The notes under the pieces are model-generated. The model searched no databases. It was not told the DNA's origin and worked only from the letters and a program-made list of their open reading frames with translations. Source: an uncultured Clostridium sp. (GTDB taxonomy: Bacteria; Bacillota; Clostridia; TANB77; CAG-508). From it: a stretch of 11,802 nt of DNA. This document shows positions 6,179-11,802 of this stretch, one piece after another. Positions within the stretch are counted from its first letter, which is position 1; every line of letters begins with the position of its first letter. Both the position numbers and the translations under genes were made by a program. The stretch spans positions 1 to 11,802 of the forward strand of contig CAMMEP010000048.1 of assembly GCA_946495905.1 (NCBI GenBank). The letters are read 5' to 3'.

Positions 6179-7414
6179 TTACTCGTATTTTTTTAAAATA
6201 ATAGTAGCATTATGTCCTCCAAATCCTAAGGAATTTGACATAGCATATTTTACTTCTACTGTTCTTCCTTCATTTGGTACAATATCTAAATCGCATTCTT
6301 CGTCTGGTACTTGATAATTAATTGTAGCTGGAACAAATCCTTCTTCTACGGATTTAGCACATACAACTGCTTCTACGCCTCCTGCGGCACCTAATAAATG
6401 ACCTATATGTCCTTTAGTAGAACTTACCATTACTTTTTTACTAGCATCTCCTAGGGCTGTTTTTATTGCTTCTGTTTCGCAAGAATCATTTAGGTGAGTA
6501 GAAGTTCCATGAGCATTGATATATGTAATTTCTTCTGGTTTTACTCCTGCTTCTTCCATTGCTATTTTCATTGCTCTTGCTCCACCTTCTCCACCAGGTG
6601 CTGGTGATGTAATGTGGTAAGCATCTGAAGTTGCTCCATAGCCAACAATTTCTGCATATATGTTAGCACCTCTTGCTAAAGCATGCTCTAATTCTTCTAA
6701 AATTAAAATTCCTGCTCCTTCTCCCATTACAAATCCGCTTCTTTCCTTATCAAAAGGAATACTTGCTCTATTTTTGTCAGTTGCTTGAGAAAGAGCTTTA
6801 ATATTTGTAAATCCAGCTATTCCTACTGGCGTAATAGATGCTTCTGTTCCTCCTGCTATTACAATATCTTGATATCCATTTTTTATCATTCTAAAACTTT
6901 CGCCAATACAATGTGTTCCGGAAGCACAAGCTGTTACCATGGAAATAGATTCTCCTTTTGCACCTAATTCAATAGCAACATTTCCGGCTGCCATATTAGC
7001 AATACTCATAGGTATAAACATTGGAGAAACTCTATCTGGACCCTTTAATATTAAATTGGAAATATCAGCTTGCATGGTATTAAGTCCACCAATTCCTGAC
7101 CCTAAGATTACTCCTACTCTTTCCATATTCTCTTTTTCTTTCTCTAATTTACTATCTGCCCACGCTTCTTTTGCAGCAATAATAGCAAATTGTGAGAATC
7201 TATCCATTCTTTTGGCACTTCTTTTGTCAAAATAATCTTCTGGATTATAATCTTTTACTTCTGCTGCTAGCTTTACTTTGTAATCGGTAATGTCAAAATG
7301 TGTTATCTCATCAATACCACATTTTCCTTCTTTTATTCCTTTCCAGAATTCTTTTGCATCATTTCCTATTGGAGTGATTGCTCCAAGTCCTGTAATGACT
7401 ACTCTTCTTTCCAT
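6179..7414 (-). CDS. fabF: 3-oxoacyl-[acyl-carrier-protein] synthase II
   Basis: FabF condenses malonyl-ACP with a growing acyl-ACP, the chain-elongating step. The protein has 411 residues, the standard length. The nucleophile is Cys163 in VTACASGTH. The remaining active-site residues are His302 in NAHGTSTHLND and Lys334 and His339 in STKGHIGHLLGAAGG, matching the C-H-H pattern of elongating ketosynthases. The C-terminal SNSLGFGGHNATII motif is present. The start ATG follows AGAAAGGA with a suitable spacer. The 141-bp gap to fabG is unusually long for this cluster and contains a plus-strand promoter and ribosome site. Confidence 0.97.
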   Translation of the reverse strand: MERRVVITGLGAITPIGNDAKEFWKGIKEGKCGIDEITHFDITDYKVKLAAEVKDYNPEDYFDKRSAKRMDRFSQFAIIAAKEAWADSKLEKEKENMERVGVILGSGIGGLNTMQADISNLILKGPDRVSPMFIPMSIANMAAGNVAIELGAKGESISMVTACASGTHCIGESFRMIKNGYQDIVIAGGTEASITPVGIAGFTNIKALSQATDKNRASIPFDKERSGFVMGEGAGILILEELEHALARGANIYAEIVGYGATSDAYHITSPAPGGEGGARAMKIAMEEAGVKPEEITYINAHGTSTHLNDSCETEAIKTALGDASKKVMVSSTKGHIGHLLGAAGGVEAVVCAKSVEEGFVPATINYQVPDEECDLDIVPNEGRTVEVKYAMSNSLGFGGHNATIILKKYE

Positions 7415-7432
7415 ATTTATTTTCCTTTCTAA

Positions 7433-7461
7433 TTGATTTATTCCTTAAATTATGCTATAAT
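7433..7461 (+). promoter_or_regulatory. Strong plus-strand promoter between fabF and fabG
   Basis: TTGATT (7433-7438), 17 bp, then TGC-TATAAT (-10 at 7456-7461 with a TGn extension) is close to the sigma-A consensus. A start near 7468 is expected. It points against the fab operon and is followed by AAGGAGG (7477-7483) and an ATG at 7491. The combination of promoter, ribosome site and start at correct spacings is unlikely to be chance. Confidence 0.72.
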
Positions 7462-7490
7462 AGGTGCATTAATCCCAAGGAGGTACTTTA

Positions 7491-7838
7491 ATGATTGACT
7501 TAAGTTTTTACGAACGGATAATTACCCTTCGTAACAAGTATCGTAATGATGATAATTACATTACCATACCGCCATCAATATTTATAACCTGCCCCGTAAC
7601 ATATGAGCTATCTTCAGATGATAAGAATTTAACAACCTTTGCTACTTCTTTTGGTGTTCCCATTCTTCTTAATGGTATTTGTGCATTAATTCCTTCTTTA
7701 ACAGAATCGGATAATACTTTTGTCATATCGGTATCAATAAAGCCTGGTGCAATAGCATTTACTAAAATATTTCTACTTGCTACTTCTTTTGCTAAACTTT
7801 TGGTAAATCCTATTATTCCTGCTTTAGATGCGGAATAA
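7491..7838 (+). CDS. Possible short or truncated ORF, mostly antisense to fabG
   Basis: The ATG sits 7 bases after a consensus AAGGAGG and downstream of a good promoter. The first 22 or so codons (MIDLSFYERIITLRNKY...) lie in the fabF-fabG gap and read like a normal protein N-terminus. From 7556 the frame runs antisense through the end of fabG to a stop at 7838, and that part looks like a shadow of fabG. The likeliest readings are the remnant of a gene whose 3' part is gone, or an antisense RNA with incidental start signals. I recognise no family. The start signals are convincing; the protein as a whole is not. Confidence 0.35.
   Translation: MIDLSFYERIITLRNKYRNDDNYITIPPSIFITCPVTYELSSDDKNLTTFATSFGVPILLNGICALIPSLTESDNTFVISVSIKPGAIAFTKIFLLATSFAKLLVNPIIPALDAE
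7508..7534. other. Small hairpin early in the plus-strand transcript
   Basis: TTACGAA (7508-7514) and TTCGTAA (7528-7534) form a perfect 7-bp inverted repeat, extended inside by GG/CC after one mismatch. No T-tract follows on either strand, so it is not a terminator. It lies in the fabF-fabG gap, within the first codons of the plus-strand ORF and in the leader of fabF on the other strand. Confidence 0.4.
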
Positions 7839-8296
7839 TTTGTTTGTCCTGCATTTCCAGCAACTCCTACAACAGAGGATACATTAATAATTCTTCCTGA
7901 TTTTTGTTTTATCATATATGGAATTACATTTCTTGTTACATTAAAAGTACCTGTTAAATTAATATCAATTACAGCTTCAAAATCCTCTTTTTTCATTCTC
8001 ATTATTAGACCATCTTTTGTAATTCCTGCATTATTTACAAGTACATCTATTCTACCTAATTTTTCTATTGTTTCTTTTATCATAGCCTCACATTGTTCAA
8101 AATTAGCAACATCTGCCTGAACAAATTCGCATCTTACCTTATTTTCTTCAATTTCCTTTTTTAACTCTTCCATTTCTTCTTGCATACTTCTATAATTTAT
8201 TGCTATATCAAATCCATTTGCTGCAAGTTCTAATGCAATTTCTTTTCCAATTCCTCTTGTTGCTCCTGTTATTAAAGCTACCTTGTTTTCACTCAT
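7556..8296 (-). CDS. fabG: 3-oxoacyl-[acyl-carrier-protein] reductase
   Basis: FabG reduces 3-oxoacyl-ACP to 3-hydroxyacyl-ACP with NADPH. The 246-residue product is a classical short-chain dehydrogenase: the TGATRGIGKEIA cofactor motif at 10-21, NNAG at 88-91, Asn113 in INLTG, and the catalytic Ser141, Tyr154 and Lys158 (NVSSVVG and YSASK). The C-terminus GQVINIDGGMVM is typical of FabG. The start MSENKVALITG at 8296 is preferred because AGAAAGGA lies at a usable distance; an upstream in-frame ATG at 8317 overlaps that ribosome site. It lies 84 bases after fabD. Confidence 0.96.
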   Translation of the reverse strand: MSENKVALITGATRGIGKEIALELAANGFDIAINYRSMQEEMEELKKEIEENKVRCEFVQADVANFEQCEAMIKETIEKLGRIDVLVNNAGITKDGLIMRMKKEDFEAVIDINLTGTFNVTRNVIPYMIKQKSGRIINVSSVVGVAGNAGQTNYSASKAGIIGFTKSLAKEVASRNILVNAIAPGFIDTDMTKVLSDSVKEGINAQIPLRRMGTPKEVAKVVKFLSSEDSSYVTGQVINIDGGMVM

Positions 8297-8380
8297 TTTT
8301 ATCTTTCCTTTCTCCATACTTAAAAATTTTATAGACAGTATTCGTCATCACCATTTTTTCTACTCTCATTACTTAAATAC

Positions 8381-9328
8381 TTACATTACATTTAGCAAAA
8401 AATCTAAAGCATTTTCTAAAGTCTCTACATTTTCGATATTAAGTACATTTGCTTCCTTATTTTTTTCCTTACATACTTTTTTTACAAATCCTGATAATGT
8501 TTTGCCTGGTCCTATCTCTACAAAAGTATCTATTCCCATATCTAACATTGTCTCTATGGATTTTCTAAATTTTACTGGATGCGTAACATGGTTTGCTAAA
8601 ATTTCTACCATATTATCTTTTTCCGTATATGGTGTTCCATCCAAATTTTTTATTACTGGAATTTCACATTCTTTAAAAGATACCTTTTCTAATTCTTTTC
8701 TTAACTCTTTTGATGCCTCTTGCAATTTTTCTGTGTGAAAAGGTCCACTTGTTTTTAATTCTATTACTTTTCTAGCACCGAGTTCTTTTACAATCTCCAT
8801 TGCTTCCATTACAGCTTCTTTTTCTCCAGAAATAACAACTTGACCTGGACAATTATAATTTACAGCTCTAACAAAACCATTTTCTACTTTATTACAAGCT
8901 TCTTCAACTTTATCATCTTCTAATCCAATAATGGCTGCCATTGCCCATTCTCCTTTGGGAGCTAATTCCTGCATGAACGTTCCTCTTGTTCGAACAATCT
9001 TGGCACCTTGTTTTAAATTAATAGCACCTGCACAAGTTAAAGCACTATACTCTCCTAAACTTAAACCGGCTGCAGCTTCTGGCTTAACTCCTTCTTTGTT
9101 TAATATGGATAAAATTGCCATACTCATTGCATAAATAGAAATTTGTGTATTTTTTGTTTGGTTTAATTCTTCTTGCGTAGTTTCAAAAGTAAGATTTTCT
9201 ATTTTTTCTTCTAATGCTTCATCTATTTCTTGATAGACAGCTTTTGCTTCCTTATATTTTTCGAAAATGTCTTTTCCCATTCCTACAGTTTGCGTCCCTT
9301 GACCTGGAAAAATGTATCCTATTTTCAT
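8381..9328 (-). CDS. fabD: Malonyl-CoA:ACP transacylase
   Basis: FabD transfers malonyl groups from CoA to acyl carrier protein, supplying the extender unit for FabH and FabF. The protein has 315 residues, the usual size. It begins MKIGYIFPGQGTQ, with the GQGTQ motif at 9-13. The nucleophile is Ser90 in GLSLGEYSAL, where a Leu takes the place of the common His (GHSLGE). Arg115 in VRTRGTFMQ and His198 in SGPFHTE complete the site. The start at 9328 is used because a start at 9340 would directly abut the AAGAAAGG ribosome site. It is 80 bases downstream of fabH with no acpP in between. Confidence 0.95.
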   Translation of the reverse strand: MKIGYIFPGQGTQTVGMGKDIFEKYKEAKAVYQEIDEALEEKIENLTFETTQEELNQTKNTQISIYAMSMAILSILNKEGVKPEAAAGLSLGEYSALTCAGAINLKQGAKIVRTRGTFMQELAPKGEWAMAAIIGLEDDKVEEACNKVENGFVRAVNYNCPGQVVISGEKEAVMEAMEIVKELGARKVIELKTSGPFHTEKLQEASKELRKELEKVSFKECEIPVIKNLDGTPYTEKDNMVEILANHVTHPVKFRKSIETMLDMGIDTFVEIGPGKTLSGFVKKVCKEKNKEANVLNIENVETLENALDFLLNVM

Positions 9329-9408
9329 AAATCTTTTCATCCTTTCTTGTCTTTATGCTTTTCTATTTTTATTATCGCAATGTTTTTCTTTTATTTTTTG
9401 CTTTTTCG

Positions 9409-10335
9409 TTATATCTCTATTAAAATACTACCTAAATTAAGACCTCCACCATATCCTACAAGTATTATTTTATCTTTGTCTTGTAACAATTTTTTATCTA
9501 ATATTTCATTTAAAGCAATTGGAATACTCGCATTAAAGGTATTTCCTATCTCTTCTATATTAATATAAACCTGTTCTGAAGTAGCCCCTAATCTTTCCGC
9601 TATACTTGTTATCATTCTTAAATTAGATTGATGTGGAATAATATATTTTATATCTGTTATGTCTAGATTTTCATGCTTCAATAATTCTTTTATATTTTCT
9701 GTAACTTTAGCTGTAGCAAATTTATATATTTTTTTCCCATCCATAAATAACTTTTCATTTTCTTTGCAAGTTAGTATATCTCCTTGTTTTCCAATACTCT
9801 CAATGTTTTTGGCATACCTTTTATTTCTTGCTTTTCCTAATAGGGTAGCACCTGCGCCATCTCCCAAGAGAATCACTGTATTAATATCTTCTTTATTCAA
9901 ATATTTAGATATCTTTTCTACTCCAATTACTAAAGCATTTTCCACTTCATCTAGCTCGATATATTTTCTTGCTATATCAATTGCATTAATATAGCCACTA
10001 CAACCTGCTAAAATATCCATACACATACAATTAGATATATCAAATTCCTTCTGAATTTCAAAAGAGATTCCAGGCATTGCATTTTCAAAATTCGTGGATG
10101 CTACAATAATTAATCCTATTTTGCTAAAATCAATTTTATTCTTATCTTTTAAGTTTTCTACTGCCTTTATTGCTAAATCTAAAGTAGTTTCCGCTTCTGC
10201 CCAGTACCTCTTTTTTATTCCTGTTCTTTGGTATATCCAATTATCTTCTAATTTAAAAATTTTATTAAATTCTGCATTATTTATTTCTCTTTCTGGCAAA
10301 TACATGCCACTTGCTAACAATTTTACTGAATTCAA
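9409..10335 (-). CDS. fabH: 3-oxoacyl-[acyl-carrier-protein] synthase III
   Basis: FabH starts fatty acid chains by condensing an acyl-CoA primer with malonyl-ACP. The protein has 308 residues, slightly short of the common 310-330. The Cys-His-Asn triad is intact: Cys112 in ILAGCSGYINAI, His235 in IPHQSNLRM, and Asn265 in GNTFNASIP. The N-terminal WIYQRTGIKKR segment and the C-terminal GYGGGLNLGSILIEI are family features, the latter with Asn-Leu where Thr-Trp is common. The start is a TTG codon at 10335, preceded by AAGAGGA; no ATG fits better. It is the first gene of the fab-acc cluster, behind its own promoter. The sequence is rich in Lys, Ile and Asn. Whether the primer is straight or branched cannot be read from this. 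Confidence 0.93.
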   Translation of the reverse strand: MNSVKLLASGMYLPEREINNAEFNKIFKLEDNWIYQRTGIKKRYWAEAETTLDLAIKAVENLKDKNKIDFSKIGLIIVASTNFENAMPGISFEIQKEFDISNCMCMDILAGCSGYINAIDIARKYIELDEVENALVIGVEKISKYLNKEDINTVILLGDGAGATLLGKARNKRYAKNIESIGKQGDILTCKENEKLFMDGKKIYKFATAKVTENIKELLKHENLDITDIKYIIPHQSNLRMITSIAERLGATSEQVYINIEEIGNTFNASIPIALNEILDKKLLQDKDKIILVGYGGGLNLGSILIEI

Positions 10336-10379
10336 ATATCTTCCTCTTTTTATTTCTTTTCTATTTTTTTCCGTTTACT

Positions 10380-10408
10380 ATTATACCATATATATTATTT
10401 TTTTGCAT
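10380..10408 (-). promoter_or_regulatory. Promoter of the fab-acc cluster
   Basis: On the minus strand a TGG-TATAAT extended -10 lies at 10385-10380. The -35 position (10408-10403, ATGCAA, 17 bp spacing) is weak, which is tolerated with a TGn extension. A start near 10373 would give a leader of about 38 bases before fabH. I saw no FapR-type (TTAGTACCTA) or FabT-type operator around it. Confidence 0.65.
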
Positions 10409-10446
10409 CCTTTCCTAACCAATCGGTCGAGAAATTTAAGTAAATC

Positions 10447-10655
10447 GTTACTGTTCACAGTTAGTTCTAAAATGTCGGAGCAATGCATATTTTAATTTTA
10501 TGTTTCCGGCCCCCAACTACGTACAAACTGTATAAACGCCACTTACGTATCGTTTAACAGTTTGTAAACTTGTCGGTCCCCACCTTAAGCACTCCAACAT
10601 AAAATTAAAATATGCATTGCTCCGACAAAAAGCACCCATGAATAGTAACAGTAAC
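10447..10655. repeat. Nested-palindrome element between rplQ and fabH
   Basis: A perfect 32-bp inverted repeat has its arms at 10473-10504 and 10596-10627 (arm start TGTCGGAGCAATGCATA). Outside it, GTTACTGTT (10447-10455) pairs with AACAGTAAC (10647-10655). Inside, ACAAACTGT-A-TAAACG (10523-10538) pairs with CGTTTA-ACAGTTTGT (10551-10565) with one bulged base. Flanking the inner hairpin are two similar motifs in the same orientation, CGGCCCCCA and CGGTCCCCA. CTGT-TC-ACAG near 10451 is a further small palindrome. The element has no believable gene. The three-tier structure points to a mobile or structured-RNA repeat of unknown family. Confidence 0.75.
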
Positions 10656-10660
10656 TCTGG

Positions 10661-10705
10661 AATGAAAAAAATACTACCCATTTTCAGGGTAGTATTTTTT
10701 TCATT
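10661..10705 (-). terminator. Strong terminator of the rpoA-rplQ operon
   Basis: A perfect 19-bp stem (10661-10679 with 10687-10705, core ATACTACCC/GGGTAGTAT) with a 7-base loop starts 4 bases after the rplQ stop. The GC-rich part is at the loop end and is followed by T7 on both strands, so it can work in either direction. It marks the end of the ribosomal protein operon. Confidence 0.92.
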
Positions 10706-10709
10706 CATC

Positions 10710-11234
10710 TTATACTAATTGTAATATAACCATTTCTGCTGCGTCTCCTCTTCTTTGTCCAAGTTTTAGGATTCTTGTGTATCCTCCAACTCTTCCTTCA
10801 TATTTAGGAGCTATTTCATTAAATAGTTTTGCAGTTAAGTCTATATTTTTTCCGTCTGCGTCTTTTACTTTGTTTAATGTTTTCATCATTTTTCTTCTTG
10901 CATTTAGTCTTGATGGCATATCTTTTTGTCTTTTTTCAGTAGTTTCTTCTCTAACTACTTTTAGATATTCTTTACCATTTTTACTTTTTACAAGTTCTGT
11001 TTCTTTATTTCCTTTAGCATCTAATTTTGCTTTTGATACTTTTACTTCAACAGTTTCAAAGTTATCTTTTTCTTTTACAGCTAAAGAAATTAAACTATCA
11101 GCTATTGCTTTTACTTCTTTTGCTCTAGCTTCTGTTGTTTCTATTTTACCATGTAATATTAAATCAGTAACTTGTGTTCTAAGCATTGCTAATCTAATAT
11201 CTGTTGTTTTACCTAATTTTCTATTTGTTGCCAC
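10710..11234 (-). CDS. rplQ: Large ribosomal subunit protein bL17, with a long internal insertion
   Basis: L17 is a core protein of the 50S subunit. The N-terminal half (NRKLGKTTDIRLAMLRTQVTDLILHGKIETTEARAKEVK) and the C-terminal end (IAPKYEGRVGGYTRILKLGQRRGDAAEMVILQLV) match the family well. The protein has 174 residues, while bL17 is usually about 112-130. The difference is a Lys/Glu-rich stretch at about residues 57-107 between the N-terminal helices and the conserved LNARRKMMKTL segment. The start is GTG, preceded by AGGAGGG with an 8-base spacer. It follows rpoA by 47 bases, the standard order, and ends at a strong terminator. Confidence 0.96.
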   Translation of the reverse strand: MATNRKLGKTTDIRLAMLRTQVTDLILHGKIETTEARAKEVKAIADSLISLAVKEKDNFETVEVKVSKAKLDAKGNKETELVKSKNGKEYLKVVREETTEKRQKDMPSRLNARRKMMKTLNKVKDADGKNIDLTAKLFNEIAPKYEGRVGGYTRILKLGQRRGDAAEMVILQLV

Positions 11235-11281
11235 TTTGTTTTCCCTCCTCTTACTTAAGAATCAATATTATTTTTTAAGCA

Positions 11282-11802
11282 TTATTCTTCATCTTTTCTA
11301 AAATCTAAGCCTAATGCATGTAACTTATTTGTAACTTCATCTAATGATTTCTTTCCTAGATTTCTAACTTTCATCATGTCAGATTCAGATTTATTTGTTA
11401 AGTCTTCAACAGTAGATATTCCAGCTCTTTTTAGACAATTGAATGATCTTACAGATAATTCTAAATCTTCTATTGACATTTCTAATACTCTTTCTTTTTT
11501 ATTTTCTTCTTTTTCAATCATTACTTGAGTATTTTTTGCTGTTTCAGATAAGTCTATAAATAATTCTAAATGTCCAGTCATAACTTTTGCTGCAAGACTT
11601 AAAGCCTCATAAGGTTTTAAGCTTCCATCTGTCCATACTTCTATTGTTAATTTATCATAATCAACTCTTTGTCCAACTCTAGTATTCTCAACAGAATAGT
11701 TTACTTTCTTTACTGGAGTATAAATTGAGTCTATTGGAAGTACTCCTATTGCTTGATCTGGTTTTTTATTTTTTTCAGCATTATTATATCCTCTACCCAT
11801 AT
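11282..11802 (-). CDS. rpoA: RNA polymerase alpha subunit, C-terminal part
   Basis: RpoA dimerises to nucleate RNA polymerase assembly and contacts upstream DNA and activators. The window holds the last 173 or so codons; the 5' part lies beyond the right edge. Visible are the end of the N-terminal domain (GRGYNNAEKNKKPDQAIGVLPIDS, VNYSVENTRVGQRVDYDKL), the charged linker (EKEENKKERV) and the complete alpha-CTD (LSVRSFNCLKRAGISTVEDL, then VRNLGKKSLDEV). The Arg of SVRS corresponds to the UP-element-contacting arginine. The Met at 11800 is internal, not the start. Confidence 0.97.
   Translation of the reverse strand, partial: MGRGYNNAEKNKKPDQAIGVLPIDSIYTPVKKVNYSVENTRVGQRVDYDKLTIEVWTDGSLKPYEALSLAAKVMTGHLELFIDLSETAKNTQVMIEKEENKKERVLEMSIEDLELSVRSFNCLKRAGISTVEDLTNKSESDMMKVRNLGKKSLDEVTNKLHALGLDFRKDEE

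Noticed and set aside
9329..9390. Possible internal promoter for fabD (TTGCGA, 17 bp, CATAAA on the minus strand)
   Set aside because: The -10 match is weak in very AT-rich sequence and there is no extension, so it cannot be told from chance.
9329..9408. Possible acpP between fabH and fabD
   Set aside because: The 80-bp gap is too short for an acyl carrier protein and no DSL motif is encoded in any frame I could see.
10517..10708. Minus-strand 63-codon ORF starting just after rplQ
   Set aside because: It is made of the rplQ terminator hairpin and the nested palindrome, has no ribosome site and ends inside the repeat; it is a by-product of repeat sequence.
10777..11301. Plus-strand 174-codon ORF opposite rplQ
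   Set aside because: Its composition (Phe, Leu and Ser rich) is that of an antisense shadow of a Lys-rich gene, and rplQ is certain.

Overview
The window looks like part of a low-GC Firmicutes chromosome, most likely from the class Clostridia. The evidence is AT-rich DNA, strong AGGAGG-type ribosome binding sites, a bacterial type II fatty acid synthesis (FAS II) cluster next to rpoA-rplQ, FabI as enoyl reductase, and the tail of a spoIIID-like sporulation regulator gene at the left edge. No species can be named from sequence alone.

Almost all genes are on the minus strand, so the biological order runs from right to left: rpoA (truncated by the right edge), rplQ, a strong terminator, a nested-palindrome element, the fabH promoter, then fabH, fabD, fabG, fabF, accB, fabZ, a plus-strand gene of unknown function, accC, accD, accA and fabI. 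At the left edge a spoIIID remnant on the plus strand converges on fabI and shares a bidirectional terminator with it. AccA, AccB, AccC and AccD together form acetyl-CoA carboxylase, which makes malonyl-CoA. FabD loads malonate onto acyl carrier protein, FabH starts chains, FabF elongates them, and FabG, FabZ and FabI complete the reduction cycle. One enzyme is present for each step of FAS II, but no acpP or fabK lies in the window.

The genes are ordinary; the spaces between them are not. Two plus-strand transcription units, each with a good extended -10 promoter and Shine-Dalgarno site, sit head-on inside the minus-strand cluster. One is a complete 151-residue unrecognised gene between fabZ and accC. 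The other is a promoter plus short ORF between fabF and fabG that runs antisense into fabG.

Three kinds of repeat also occupy the gaps: GGGACAG/CTGTCCC motifs at the fabI end, the accA-fabI gap and the accC-accD gap, which overlap the stop codons of fabI and accC; a MITE-like 221-bp element with terminal inverted repeats between accD and accA; and a 209-bp nested palindrome between fabH and rplQ.

The most notable gene-level observation is the spoIIID remnant. Its C-terminal half is intact, but the visible upstream part fits the family only in a different frame, with the core of the helix-turn-helix missing. I did not find a recognisably new enzymatic or defence system. The best leads are the two embedded plus-strand units and the repeat families.
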